Below, one piece after another: positions 6,506 through 17,700 of a stretch of 58,494 bases of DNA (positions are counted from its first letter, which is position 1; every line of letters begins with the position of its first letter). This DNA is from Bacteroidota bacterium. Lineage in GTDB: Bacteria > Bacteroidota > Ignavibacteria > Ignavibacteriales > Ignavibacteriaceae. The translations under genes and the position numbers were made by a program. The notes below the pieces were generated by a model, which worked only from the letters and a program-made list of their open reading frames with translations, did no database searches and was not told where the DNA came from. The stretch is from NCBI GenBank assembly GCA_022708025.1, contig JAKIZM010000013.1, positions 1 through 58,494 on the forward strand, written 5' to 3'.

Positions 6506-8323
6506 TTAATCCAATACAAATTCTTTTTTCCAGTCAGTATCTTTTTCAATTGGTTTTTGATCTTCCTTTTTCAAAATATAATTACCAAGCACAAGATAAT
6601 CCATATTAGTCCGCATAAAACATTTATATGCATCTTCCGGCGTGCAGACAATCGGTTCACCTCTTATATTAAATGAAGTATTGATAATTACAGCACAGCC
6701 TGTTTTTTCTTCAAACTTTGAGATCAGTTTATGATAGCGGGGATTTGTTTCCTTATGAACCGTCTGCAGTCTTGCAGAATAATCTACGTGTGTAACTGCG
6801 GGAATATCAGAACGAACTACATTTAATTTATCTATTCCCCATTTGCTTTGGTCTTCATCAGTCATTGGGATTCTGCGTTCCTTTTTTACATCAGCGGTGA
6901 GCAGCATATAAGGACTTTCTTTTTCAATCTCAAAATAATCGTTTACTTTTTCATAAAGCACCGAAGGAGCAAATGGTCTGAAGCCTTCTCTGAATTTTAT
7001 TTTTATATTCATCGTTGCCTGCATTTTGGGAGAGCGTGCATCACCGATTATTGTCCTTGATCCCAAAGCACGCGGACCAAATTCCATTTTACCATTAAAC
7101 CAGCCGATTACTTTTTCAGAGTTGATAAGATTTGCAACATTTTCAATGAGTTCATCATCATTATATTTCTTTGCAGATAGATTGAATGACTGTATGAATG
7201 AATGAATATCATTTTCATCAAACTTTGGTCCTAAGTATGAACCTTTTTGTGAATCGGTTTTTTCATCTGTATTTCTCGGATTATTTTGATATTTATACCA
7301 GCCAATAAGTGCTGCACCAAGCGCTCCGCCAGCATCTCCTGCTGCAGGCTGAATCCATATATTTTCAAAAGGACCTTCACGAAGCAGTCTGCCGTTTGCA
7401 ACACAATTAAGTGCAACTCCCCCAGCAAGACACAAATTTTTTAATTTAGTTTCTTTATAAACGTGTCTGCCTATCTTTAGAACAATTTCTTCAGTTACTT
7501 CCTGCAGTGATCTAGCAATATCCATTTCCTTTTGAGTAAGATTTGTTTCAGGAACACGCGGAGGACCTCCGAAAAGTTTATTAAACTTTTTGTTTGTCAT
7601 TGTTAATCCCTGGCAGTAATTAAAGTAATCCATATTCATACGGAAGGAACCATCTTCTTTAACATCTATTAAATGATCATAGATCAGTTTTTTATATTTT
7701 GGTTCGCCGTATGGAGCTAATCCCATTACTTTATACTCGCCTGAGTTTACTTTAAATCCGGTGTAATAAGTTAAAGCCGAATAAAGCAATCCAAGTGAAT
7801 GAGGAAATTTTATATCAGCAAAAAGCTGAAAATCATTTCCATCACCGATACCATAACTTGTTGTTGTCCATTCGCCAACTCCATCCATCGTTAAGATAGC
7901 AGCTTTGTAAAAAGGTGAAGGATAAAAAGCAGAAGCTGCGTGAGACTCGTGATGCTCGGGGAAGATAACCTTACCTGTGTAACCGAGTTTATCTTTTATC
8001 ATTTCCTTCATCCACAATTTTTCTTTAATCCACAGAGGCATTGCTTTGATAAAAGATTTTATTCCAACCGGAGCAAAGGTAAGATATGTTTCAAGCAGGC
8101 GTTCAAATTTCAGAAATGGTTTATCATAAAATGCAACTAGATCAATCTGCTCAGCTTTTATTCCTGCATCTTTAAGGCAGAATTCAATTGCTTTCTGCGG
8201 AAAATTATGATCGTGTTTTTTTCTTGTAAATCTCTCTTCCTGAGCAGCAGAAAGTATGTCACCATCTTTTACAAGACAAGCAGCACTATCGTGATAAAAT
8301 GCAGATATACCGAGTATGAACAT
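6506..8323 (-). CDS. Carbamoyltransferase, NodU/CmcH/TobZ family
   Basis: A 605-residue cytoplasmic enzyme of usual length for the family, starting MFILGISAFYHDSAACLV. The N-terminal ASKHA-like domain carries the metal-site cluster HHESH (124-128) and D147 in LTMDGVGEW. The C-terminal YrdC-like half contains NGKMEFGPRALGSRTIIGD and FNIRGEPIV. These enzymes make carbamoyl-AMP from carbamoyl phosphate and ATP, then pass the carbamoyl group to a hydroxyl on a sugar or natural product. It lies 20 nt after the parvulin gene and upstream of SxtJ, the DUF5989-type gene, the lysine-rich gene and a glycosyltransferase. This context points to a surface glycan acceptor rather than an antibiotic. Confidence 0.93.
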   Translation of the reverse strand: MFILGISAFYHDSAACLVKDGDILSAAQEERFTRKKHDHNFPQKAIEFCLKDAGIKAEQIDLVAFYDKPFLKFERLLETYLTFAPVGIKSFIKAMPLWIKEKLWMKEMIKDKLGYTGKVIFPEHHESHAASAFYPSPFYKAAILTMDGVGEWTTTSYGIGDGNDFQLFADIKFPHSLGLLYSALTYYTGFKVNSGEYKVMGLAPYGEPKYKKLIYDHLIDVKEDGSFRMNMDYFNYCQGLTMTNKKFNKLFGGPPRVPETNLTQKEMDIARSLQEVTEEIVLKIGRHVYKETKLKNLCLAGGVALNCVANGRLLREGPFENIWIQPAAGDAGGALGAALIGWYKYQNNPRNTDEKTDSQKGSYLGPKFDENDIHSFIQSFNLSAKKYNDDELIENVANLINSEKVIGWFNGKMEFGPRALGSRTIIGDARSPKMQATMNIKIKFREGFRPFAPSVLYEKVNDYFEIEKESPYMLLTADVKKERRIPMTDEDQSKWGIDKLNVVRSDIPAVTHVDYSARLQTVHKETNPRYHKLISKFEEKTGCAVIINTSFNIRGEPIVCTPEDAYKCFMRTNMDYLVLGNYILKKEDQKPIEKDTDWKKEFVLD

Positions 8324-8343
8324 ACTATTTAATTACTGTAATT

Positions 8344-10158
8344 TTATTGAATAACATCCGTTTTATCTTTCCAGTCCTGAACCCATTCCATATTCATATT
8401 TAAGAGTGGAACAGCAAGAATTCGTCCGCCAAATCCAAGATAATTATAAGCAATCGATTGTAGTGATGATACCTGAATATTGTTCAAAGCATCCGGAAAT
8501 ATTTTAAGATCATATTTAACCGCAAGGTTTGAAATAAAATTATTATAAGCTTTATGCTGCTTTAAATATCCAAGCTCACGCCTCAATTCTTCATTAGCAG
8601 CTAAACTGATTTTAACTGAATCTTCTTTAACATCAATCAATTTAAATATCAGAAACTTATTTCCGACAGAAACGGGACCATATATTTCACCAATTTTCAT
8701 CTGATCTGCTATCCTTCCGATTTCTCTATTTTCAGTTACGGAAAAATAACCTGATTCAATTTCATAATTATCAGTTGAATTTAATGAAGAATAATATTCT
8801 GCTATTTCCCTGAAATCTTTTCCGGATTCTACTTCAGCAAGAATTTTTTCCATAGTTTCAAGACTCTCAGAAAATATCTGAATGATATTAACTTTTTTTG
8901 TTCTGAAATTTTTATTGTTTTGCAAATATGCTTGTAATTCCTGATCAGTAATATTTGCGGAATCTATAAAATCCGAAGCAACAAGCTGCATATAGTAATT
9001 ATCTTTCCACATTTGTATTTGTTCCTTAACCTCATCAGAGTTTTGCAGTCCTAATCTGTAACCTTCATCAGCAAGCATTTTGTATTCAGTAAATTTTCTA
9101 AGCTTATTGCTTAATGCATTAAAAATATAACTGTTAATAATTCTATCTACTGAAAGAATATCAAATCTTAAAAATGATATTAAATTACCAACTGAATATT
9201 TTTTATAACCCATATCAACTATAGTAAGATTCAGAGTATCAGAACCAAGTCTCTTTTTTATATCGGGTATATCAAAAATTGAAAGCGAATAAGGCGTTGA
9301 TGATTTTTCTTTTGAGTATCTGCTAATCAGGACAGAAAATATTTCTGAAGAAATAATTCTAAGTAATTTTGAATTGACCCGCATTTCCTTATCTCTGAAA
9401 AATTCTTTTGTATAGATATTGTAATATTCAGATTCGGCTCTTTCTATCGCTATCCTTTCAGAATTTTTATAATCATTCTCCCAGCCTTTGGATTTATAAA
9501 GAACCGGATTATATCTTCTTAAAATCTTAAATATATACCAGCCGTCATCCATACGAATCGGATTTGATACTGAACCGTCAGGAAGAGGAAATAACTGATC
9601 TTCTATTGATCTGTCTAATTCACCGACCGATACAACTAACGAATCATTCCTGTCGGTTTTTAATTCTGAATACAGGCTGTCAAAAGAAACGCCAAGTTTT
9701 ATCAGGTTGTGAATATTTTTTATCTCTTCTTCATTATCAGAATAGATATAGATCATCTGCACATTGTTTGCATTTGCAAGATAAAATGATAACAGAGAAT
9801 CAGCTTTCGATCTTGCCCTTTCTCTGATAACCTTTTTATAAAGAGCATCACGCACAAACATTTCTTCAAAGTATTCCAACGATTCTTTTACTGAGGCAGA
9901 AGTATCAAGCCTTATTTCATCACCATATTTTGAAAATAATTTTTCAGCAATCAATGAATACAAGAATTCAAGTTTCAACTCTTTAACTATCTTTTTATTT
10001 TCTCTGAATAATTGAGGTGTAAGCTCGTATCTGGCTTTGAATTCCTGAGCAGTAATTACTTTATCACCTATCCGGGCAAGGATACTATTATCCTGCGGAT
10101 AAAGCATCAATAACGGAAATAATATGAAAAATATAATTTTTAATATCGATTTAACCAT
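8344..10158 (-). CDS. Periplasmic parvulin-type peptidyl-prolyl isomerase (SurA/PpiD-like)
   Basis: A 604-residue exported protein with signal peptide (about 1-21, MVKSILKIIFFILFPLLMLY). An N-terminal SurA-like helical chaperone part begins NSILARIGDKVITAQEFKAR. Two parvulin-like stretches follow, near 130-215 and 425-520, the latter including KDFREIAEYYSS, ESGYF and KIGEIYGPV. Such proteins fold and escort outer membrane proteins. It heads the leftward operon 20 nt before the carbamoyltransferase and diverges from the SGNH/TPR gene at 10270, so their promoters share a 111-bp gap. The second PPIase domain is the better conserved of the two. Confidence 0.82.
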   Translation of the reverse strand: MVKSILKIIFFILFPLLMLYPQDNSILARIGDKVITAQEFKARYELTPQLFRENKKIVKELKLEFLYSLIAEKLFSKYGDEIRLDTSASVKESLEYFEEMFVRDALYKKVIRERARSKADSLLSFYLANANNVQMIYIYSDNEEEIKNIHNLIKLGVSFDSLYSELKTDRNDSLVVSVGELDRSIEDQLFPLPDGSVSNPIRMDDGWYIFKILRRYNPVLYKSKGWENDYKNSERIAIERAESEYYNIYTKEFFRDKEMRVNSKLLRIISSEIFSVLISRYSKEKSSTPYSLSIFDIPDIKKRLGSDTLNLTIVDMGYKKYSVGNLISFLRFDILSVDRIINSYIFNALSNKLRKFTEYKMLADEGYRLGLQNSDEVKEQIQMWKDNYYMQLVASDFIDSANITDQELQAYLQNNKNFRTKKVNIIQIFSESLETMEKILAEVESGKDFREIAEYYSSLNSTDNYEIESGYFSVTENREIGRIADQMKIGEIYGPVSVGNKFLIFKLIDVKEDSVKISLAANEELRRELGYLKQHKAYNNFISNLAVKYDLKIFPDALNNIQVSSLQSIAYNYLGFGGRILAVPLLNMNMEWVQDWKDKTDVIQ

Positions 10159-10269
10159 TTAATTCTATTATAGATTTTTGGGAGGCAAAATATGCCTTAA
10201 TACATAAAAATAAAAAGTAAATAAATTTATATTTTACCACTGTAAAATAAGTATCTATCGGGAGAAATA

Positions 10270-12207
10270 TTGTCTAAAGTAAAGAGAAATAAAATCAGTA
10301 AAGAACATAATAAATTAGGCTCAATAAATAGATCTGACTCAGATAAACCAGCGAGAAAACCGCCATTCTGGTTTAAGATAGTTTTAGTTTTAATCCCGAT
10401 AGTTTTTATTGTTCTTCTGGAATTATCACTGAGAATTTTCGGATATGGCAAGGATTATTCACAATGGGTTGAAGTAGTCCCCGGTCAACTGGTTCTCAAT
10501 CCGGATGTTGCATACAGATACTTTCACTCAACCGAAGGCGTTCCATATTCAGATCAAAATAGTTTTTATAAAGATAAACCTGAAAATACATTCAGAGTTT
10601 TTATTATGGGTGGCAGCAGTGCGGCTGGTTATCCATATACACCAAACGGAGATTTCGGGTTATATATTAAAAAGAAACTCGAGATACTCTATCCATCTTC
10701 CAATATTGAAGTAATCAACATAGCATTAACTGCAACAAACTCATATACAATAATAGATTTATTGCCCGGAGTAATAGATCAAAAACCAGATTTGATTTTA
10801 TTCTATGCCGGACATAATGAATATTACGGCGCTTACGGTGTGGGATCTATGGAATCAATCGGACAATCGAGAGTGGTTGTAAATTTTTTATTATCACTTG
10901 AAAAGTATAAAACCTTTAATTTACTCAGAGATTTTATTCAATGGATATTAAAATTATTTGCAGGAAGTGATTCAAACGGAGCGCTGAAGAAAAGCGGAAC
11001 ATTGATGTCCAGAATGGTTAAAGATCAGACCATACCACTTAATTCGGATATTTATGAATATGGCATTGAACAATTCCGCGGTAACTTTGATGACATACTA
11101 AGTATGTGTAAAAAAAGCGGAGTTCCTGTAATAATATCTACTCTCACCAGTAATCTGCGGGATCAGCCGCCATTTGTTTCATTAAAAGTAAATGGATTGC
11201 CTGAAGCAAAAGATGTTTTTAACCAGGCTCAATCAAAATTGAATGATTCTACTGAAGCATTAAAGGATTTTATTTATGCAAAAGATCTGGATGGATTAAG
11301 ATTCAGAGCACCGGAAAAAATTAATGATATAATAATTGACTACTCAAAAAAATATAATCTTCCTCTTGCAGATATTGATTCTGTTTTTAACTCAGTCAGC
11401 CCTTATGGTATTACAGGCGATAATCTTATGACTGATCACCTGCATCCTACATTTGATGGATATAAACTGATAGGAAAATCTTTTTTTGAAATTATGGAGA
11501 AAAATAACTTTCTTCCCAAAACTCAAAGAATAAATATTGAACCTGCTGTTTTGGATAGTCTCACAAATCTGAATGTTTATATAACAAGATTGGATTCGGT
11601 TATTTCTAAATACAGGATTATGGTGTTAAAAAATGATTGGCCTTACAGCGAACCAAAAACTGTAGCCTATATGTTAAAGTTATTTAATCAGCAAAATAAA
11701 ATTGATAGCGTTGCAGTAAAAGTTTTGGATAACCGTTATCCCTGGGAACGTGCACACCGCGAAGCGGCTGAATATTATCTCCGCAAAGGAGATTATAATG
11801 AATTTATAAAGGAAGCGAATGTTTTGATTACCCAATATCCGTTTATAAAAGATTATTATTCTTTTACTGTTGAACAGTTATTATCTGCAAAAAAGTTTGA
11901 TGAGGTTTATCCTTTTTTAATAAAAGCATATAAAAGATTTCCTGATGCTTTATTTGCAAAATGGATTGGCACTATAGATCTATCCAAAGAGAAAATTGAT
12001 AATGCAATCTTTTATTTAAATGAAAGTATCAAATACTCGTCAAACGATGCACAGGTTTATTATAATCTTGCAGGTGCTTATGCGAAAAAGAAAATGTATA
12101 AGGAAGCTTTAAACTCTATTAATAGTTGTGTTGCACTGAATCCAAATTATCCCAATGCTGCAAAGTTGAAAGCGCAATTAAGTCAATTAGTCCGATCAAA
12201 TAAATAA
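10270..12207 (+). CDS. Membrane-anchored SGNH/GDSL hydrolase with C-terminal TPR
   Basis: A 645-residue paralogue of 2076-4067. The start is TTG at 10270, supported by GGGAG about 7 nt upstream. A basic cytoplasmic N-terminus (1-33) precedes one membrane helix (about 36-53). The SGNH domain has MGGSSAAG (S116), GHNE (181-184) and DHLH (D389/H392). The C-terminal part (about 500-645) is built of TPR-like helix pairs. It lacks the TPR insertion and the poly-C tract seen in its paralogue. Probably a periplasm-facing acyl-ester hydrolase or transferase working with the divergent carbamoyltransferase operon; substrate not known. Confidence 0.83.
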   Translation: MSKVKRNKISKEHNKLGSINRSDSDKPARKPPFWFKIVLVLIPIVFIVLLELSLRIFGYGKDYSQWVEVVPGQLVLNPDVAYRYFHSTEGVPYSDQNSFYKDKPENTFRVFIMGGSSAAGYPYTPNGDFGLYIKKKLEILYPSSNIEVINIALTATNSYTIIDLLPGVIDQKPDLILFYAGHNEYYGAYGVGSMESIGQSRVVVNFLLSLEKYKTFNLLRDFIQWILKLFAGSDSNGALKKSGTLMSRMVKDQTIPLNSDIYEYGIEQFRGNFDDILSMCKKSGVPVIISTLTSNLRDQPPFVSLKVNGLPEAKDVFNQAQSKLNDSTEALKDFIYAKDLDGLRFRAPEKINDIIIDYSKKYNLPLADIDSVFNSVSPYGITGDNLMTDHLHPTFDGYKLIGKSFFEIMEKNNFLPKTQRINIEPAVLDSLTNLNVYITRLDSVISKYRIMVLKNDWPYSEPKTVAYMLKLFNQQNKIDSVAVKVLDNRYPWERAHREAAEYYLRKGDYNEFIKEANVLITQYPFIKDYYSFTVEQLLSAKKFDEVYPFLIKAYKRFPDALFAKWIGTIDLSKEKIDNAIFYLNESIKYSSNDAQVYYNLAGAYAKKKMYKEALNSINSCVALNPNYPNAAKLKAQLSQLVRSNK

Positions 12208-12232
12208 AAACATTAAAAAGAGTTTAAAATAA

Positions 12233-12258
12233 AAAAGCCGATCATAAGACCGGCTTTT
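12233..12258. terminator. Bidirectional intrinsic terminator
   Basis: AAAAGCCG at 12233-12240 pairs with CGGCTTTT at 12251-12258, with an A-run before and a T-run after, so it can work in both directions. It lies between the convergent ends of the SGNH/TPR gene and the T9SS protein gene. Confidence 0.85.
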
Positions 12259-12276
12259 GCTCAGAAAAATATTTGC

Positions 12277-13710
12277 TTACTTCAACAGCATCATCTTTTT
12301 GGTTTGAGTGAAGTTGTTTGAAGTAATAGTATAGAAATAAACACCGCTAGTTAAACTTGAAGCATTAAAGTTTACTTCATAATTACCAGCGCTGCGATAT
12401 TCATTAACCAAGGTTGCTACTTCCTGACCCAAAGTATTAAATACTTTTATATTAACAATTCCATCCTGAGGAATTGCAAAACGGATCAAAGTTGACGGGT
12501 TAAACGGATTTGGATAGTTCTGTGATAATTCATAAGTAACCGGTGTACCATTCTGTAAGTCTCTAACATCGGTAACCACGTTAACTAGGGTATGATCACC
12601 CATTGTACCAAATACGTTTTCAACAGTAGCACTTATCATATCTGATGTTAAGTTGATAAAGTGATCAGCTCCAACACCGTTTTCATTATCATTTCCGCCC
12701 TGGTTTGTAGCCAATCCCCAGTTTGCACCATATTTATATTGAATTCTTAATGGTGAATACTGTGGGAAAGTAACATCACGCGACCAAATATTATCTCCTG
12801 CTGTTATGTCACCATTAGTACCATTATCATATAATTTTATTGTTTTGGTACTATCAGCGCTTGGCCAACCGCCATCAGGCCATTGTAATGGTGCATTAGC
12901 ACCGCACAATACTACATTTTCTATAGATGTAAATGGCTGCCCGTTAATTGCAGAAACTGCGCCTGCCATATTAACAGTAAATTTAATTGTAACAGGGAAG
13001 TTTGTAACTGTAGATAATGTTGCATCATTAAATGTTCTGGAAATAAATGCTGCCCCATAATTCATATCATCCCCGGTAACTACGTATGTTTTGTTAGGAT
13101 CGTTTTCCCAGGTAGTTCCGGTTGGACTAAAATAAGCAAATTTATAAGAAAAGGTCTCACCTTCAAAAGTATATAATCTGAAGGTACCTTCATAAACGTT
13201 TGGATCAGTCAGACTCTTAAACAATAAACTATTATCTCCCCAGCTATTAAAGCTTCCCCTTACAGAAAGTGTATCTGTTGATGGATTGAAACGACCGGAA
13301 ACGATCTCGAATTCCATATTACAGGAAAATGTAACATCAATTGAATCCGGCACAGCATATTGATCATCGTTATTAAAATATGCAAAAAATACGCTGCTGC
13401 CCGCAGGTACTATATATTCTCTGTTATCAATACTTTCCCATCCATCAGCACCTTTGATAAATTTGAAATACAGTGTATCGCCGACATTAAAAGTTTTAGT
13501 AATGGTATATACTGTATCTCCGTCAGTATCAGTCATAACATCAATACCATTGTTCCAGTCATTAAAGTTACCGGCAAGTTTAACAGGGTCACCGATAGTA
13601 AATTGCCCTTTGGCAGCTTGAACTCCCATATCTACCTGAAACTCTACAGTCTGAGCAAATGTAAAGTTTACAAATAGAGCAAATAAAATAAGCCCGAATA
13701 ATTTATTCAT
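12277..13710 (-). CDS. Secreted T9SS cargo protein with starch-binding-like modules
   Basis: A 477-residue protein with a signal peptide (about 1-19, MNKLFGLILFALFVNFTFAQ). Three beta-sandwich modules begin near residues 20, 125 and 240; the first two carry LAGNFNDW and VRGSFNSW, typical of starch-binding or glycogen-branching E-set folds. A C-terminal type A sorting domain starts with SQNYPNPFNPSTLIRF and ends FTQTKKMMLLK. No catalytic domain is present, so it is probably a surface carbohydrate-binding or structural protein. AAGGAG precedes the ATG. It is the last gene of the TonB receptor/PorV cluster, 61 nt after the PorV-like gene. Confidence 0.85.
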   Translation of the reverse strand: MNKLFGLILFALFVNFTFAQTVEFQVDMGVQAAKGQFTIGDPVKLAGNFNDWNNGIDVMTDTDGDTVYTITKTFNVGDTLYFKFIKGADGWESIDNREYIVPAGSSVFFAYFNNDDQYAVPDSIDVTFSCNMEFEIVSGRFNPSTDTLSVRGSFNSWGDNSLLFKSLTDPNVYEGTFRLYTFEGETFSYKFAYFSPTGTTWENDPNKTYVVTGDDMNYGAAFISRTFNDATLSTVTNFPVTIKFTVNMAGAVSAINGQPFTSIENVVLCGANAPLQWPDGGWPSADSTKTIKLYDNGTNGDITAGDNIWSRDVTFPQYSPLRIQYKYGANWGLATNQGGNDNENGVGADHFINLTSDMISATVENVFGTMGDHTLVNVVTDVRDLQNGTPVTYELSQNYPNPFNPSTLIRFAIPQDGIVNIKVFNTLGQEVATLVNEYRSAGNYEVNFNASSLTSGVYFYTITSNNFTQTKKMMLLK

Positions 13711-13771
13711 TTTTTCTCCTTTATTTTTTTTGGACTATTTAAAGTTATTAGATTTTGCATTAGTTACAAAG

Positions 13772-14776
13772 TTAAAATTTAATACCAAAAGCAAATTGTT
13801 GAGTATAATCAAGTATTCCAAAATCCTGATATGCATAATCAAATATTAATCCCAATGTAGGTGTTAAATCATACTTAAGCCCAACACCAAAGGTTAATCC
13901 TTCTTCTGAGTTATCAAGATATAAAGATTTATAACCGCCCCGCAAAGAGATTACATTGAAAAGTGAATATTCGATACCGAGATTAAGCGATTCTGCATTA
14001 TCATTCGGATGATAAGCATCAACAGCAAGAGTTACTTTATGATTTTCTATATCAACAACATCCATAGCCAAACCAACTTTAAATGTTAGCGGAAGAGGAT
14101 ATGAATCTGTATTAAGTTTAGCCAGTATCTGATCATTATTTCCATAAATCTGAGAATTAATATCATGCTGAACAAAAAGATCTTTTCCGTCCATCTTCAT
14201 ATCTGTTCCGAAGTTAGTTATGGCAGCTCCGATCCTTAAACCATAAATATCTGATAAGAACAACACTCCAAGATCAACTGCAAAACCGTTTGCTGTAGAG
14301 TTCCAGATTTTTTGGTTTATATATTTTAAGTTAGCGCCGATAGAAAATCTGTCAGTTAAGTTATATGCATAAGTCAACGAAAAGAACATATCGTGTGGTG
14401 TAAAGAACTCACCTGTTCCGTCAGGCTCCGTCATCGTAGTAACTTCAAGATCTCCATAATCAAGATAACCAATGCTTAGCCCGATAACGCCCATATCACC
14501 GATATTAAGCATTGAGCCAGCCCAATTATAATTGATATCGGCAAACCATGATAAGTGTGTAAACATTGCTTCATTTGATTCTAGCCTTGATGCGCCGGCA
14601 GGATTCCAGTAAAGTGATGTTACATCATTAGCAGTTGCAATAAAAGCGCCGCCCATTGCTGAAGCTCTGGGACCAATTCCAATATTTAAAAATGGTGAAG
14701 CTGTTGATCCGACTTTTGTTTGACCGGCTAAGCTTATTGTAAAAATAAAACTAAATAATAAAATAATTTTTTTCAT
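13772..14776 (-). CDS. PorV/PorQ-family outer membrane protein
   Basis: A 334-residue predicted 14-strand-type beta-barrel with signal peptide (about 1-18) and the family-typical start GIGPRASAMGGAFIATANDVTSLYWNPAG. The chain ends in F (FAFGIKF), as outer membrane proteins do. PorV carries T9SS substrates from the translocon to the attachment complex; related proteins occur in many copies beside their cargo. It lies between a 1192-aa secreted protein (10-nt gap) and a T9SS cargo gene, which suggests a dedicated partner for these two. PorV versus PorQ-like or FadL-like paralogue cannot be settled by eye. Confidence 0.85.
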   Translation of the reverse strand: MKKIILLFSFIFTISLAGQTKVGSTASPFLNIGIGPRASAMGGAFIATANDVTSLYWNPAGASRLESNEAMFTHLSWFADINYNWAGSMLNIGDMGVIGLSIGYLDYGDLEVTTMTEPDGTGEFFTPHDMFFSLTYAYNLTDRFSIGANLKYINQKIWNSTANGFAVDLGVLFLSDIYGLRIGAAITNFGTDMKMDGKDLFVQHDINSQIYGNNDQILAKLNTDSYPLPLTFKVGLAMDVVDIENHKVTLAVDAYHPNDNAESLNLGIEYSLFNVISLRGGYKSLYLDNSEEGLTFGVGLKYDLTPTLGLIFDYAYQDFGILDYTQQFAFGIKF

Positions 14777-14786
14777 TTTGTCTCCA

Positions 14787-17700
14787 TTATTTTATAAGGG
14801 CAAACTTGCCGACTTTTGATCCGATTTCAGGAACCTCTGCCACAAAAACATAAACACCATAAGCAACATCCAGGTTTTCTTCTGTTCTCAGGTTCCAGTA
14901 AACATCGCCCACATACAGATCATCATGATAAAGTGTTTTAATTAGTTCACCTCTTACTGTAAAGATCGAGATTTTTGTGCCCGGCGGAATGTAAGTAAAC
15001 CGTATTTCTCTTTCGCCGCGTCCGCTTGTTTGAGTGCTTAATAATCTTGATTCACCCTGATGTGTAACTACATAAGGATTTGGCACAACCTTAATTTTAT
15101 CCAATTCACTGGAAGCTCGATCCTTATTGATCATCGCACCGGAAGTTGTAAAGGTTAAAAAGTCATTTCCATTGAATGGCTTTTTAGTGTACAGATCAAG
15201 AGTTCCGCCTGTTGGCAGCGGTGTATTTGCACTGGTGTAATAAAGATCCAGTTTCCAGGTGTTTCTTACTGTAGTATCAACCATATCTCTGAAATAAATT
15301 GAATAAGAAGTAGATACTGTTCCTGATTTTTTGAAGAAGAAATCAATATATCTGTTTTGTGTTATATTTTTAATTTTAAAATTAACAGGAGTTGCCGGGA
15401 AAATGTTTGCCGGATTATTCGGAGGAAACAGTCTGTATTCAACTGAAGTATCAGCAATTTCCGGATAGAATTCAATTGAATAATCATTCGGCAAAGTTAA
15501 TCCGCTATTTTGAGGATAACGTGAATCTCTCATAATATCAAATGTAATGGTACCTGTTGTTCCTACAATATTAGAAAAGCCCGATTTGGTTTGATCAAGT
15601 TTTATCACCTTATCATTTAAGATCTGCAATCTGAATCCATGTCTTATAGGAGTATTTCCTGAAAACAATTTTGATCTTGCTACCAGACTATCATAAGGTG
15701 CAGTATAAGTTGAGCCGGTAAGCTTAAAGGGCAATCCGTTTACATAAATAGTATCATTGCCTGAAGGAATTTCAATAGTTTCCAGAGGGGCAACAATATA
15801 TTCTTTGTTGATTGAAGGAATAAAAACTGTATCAGGTGTTTGTAAATCTATAAGTGACCAGTTAATTGTATAACCTTCAGCTCCCGAATCCTGAAAAGCA
15901 ACCTTATACTTGAAATTATTCTTTATTGCCTCATCATCCACAACTTCAACATTAACCACACCGGTTCCAATAAATGGCTCAGATTTTTGAACATCAGAGA
16001 TTGCTGCAGGAGTATAACCGGCAGGTCTTACACCCGGAGTAATATAACCGGTATTATCGTCTGTTATAATCAATCCGGTGTTGTCTCTTCTGATAAATTT
16101 TGAATTTTCAGTCGGGAAAATATCCTTCGAAGCATCGCCTTCATCATAAGCACATACTGCATAATAATAAGTTTGTCCAAGTACAACACTTGAATCAACA
16201 AACTTATTTACTAATCCTGTGTTTGAACCGAGATAAAATGTTGTACCGCCAACTTGTTCAAGTAGTTTTTGCGACGGATAAAAGAAACCCTGTATGGTGT
16301 CAACAAGATCATATTGCGCAATTGGTTTATCAAATGATAATACACCAAGTGCATTTGTAACTACTCTGGAATCCTGGAAGTTAGCATCAGTTGCACGATA
16401 AATTTTATATCCCTGAAAATCTTTTTTCTTTGTTATAAAATCCCTGTCGTTTTCAGTTCTCTCGCCATCCCAATAAATAACAACCTTACCATCTTCCTGA
16501 GTTAAGGTTATCTTCGGCTTTTTGGGTGGCTGTGGAAATTTATACCCTGAGTTATAAATCTGCTGAACAATTCGTTTATTACCAATGATATCGTCTAAAT
16601 CTTCACCAAAAAGAAGTGCAACCGAAAATCTTTCCTTAACATCAGGATTGCCATTACCCGGAACAAGCGGAAAATATCCTGATGCATAAATAAAGTCGCC
16701 ATCTTGCGGAATCGGCGGGATAACATCAAATCTGCCCGGTGTCATTCTTATCCACAATAATGAATCTTTAGAAAGATCCGGCGCTGCAGTTAGATTAAAG
16801 AAATTAAAACTTGTTAATCCGATTTGATCTGATTCATCAGGATCAGTTCTGCCGAAGTTTGGCTCTCCCTGATCAGGAACTCCGTTGCCTTCACCGAAAT
16901 CAGGTCCAGGATATCCAAAATCATCGGGCCCTAAACCATCAATACCAACATCATCAAATTCAGGATCCCAGTCACCATCTTCATCAATATCGTTATCTCT
17001 TCTTTCGTCAATCATAAGATCATTAACTCCGGCACCGGTTCTGTAATTTTTATACCTTAAGCCTGGCAGTCCTTTTAAAACTCTGGCAGTGTAATGAATA
17101 GCCTGATTCTCATCAATCAGTCCATCAAGATCATTATCTATTCCATCATAAGCAGAAGGATGAGGAACCGATACACCGTTTACAATTGAACCAATATGTC
17201 CTTCACGGAAATATTTTCCCTGCTCAATTATAAATCTGACACCTAATGAATAAACTGTATCCGGCAGTGATGTAATGGTATGTAATGTTCTTTCGTAGGT
17301 TTGAGGATCAATAAGAACCACTACACTTCCAACAGTATAAGTTACTGAATCAAAATCTGACTGAACAAATCTTGGAGATTCACTTTTTGAGTCATCGTCG
17401 TTATCTATACCATCAAACGGATTTCCGGGCGATTCAAGAAATGCATATCCAACATAACCAACCTTTTGTCCTTTGTTACCAATTCCATCGCTATCCCACG
17501 AATATGTTACCCATTCATCAACGTCAAAATAACCAAGGTCATCTTGTGCATCACCATCTCCTCCGGCAAGAGTTCCTACAACTGTTCCAAAGTTTGCTTT
17601 GCGGTAAACTGTCGTTCCTTCATTTGTAATATCATACAACCAGAAAATTGCATCTTCAGCAAGAAAGTTTGACCACTGAAAACCTCTTACCCTCATCTTT

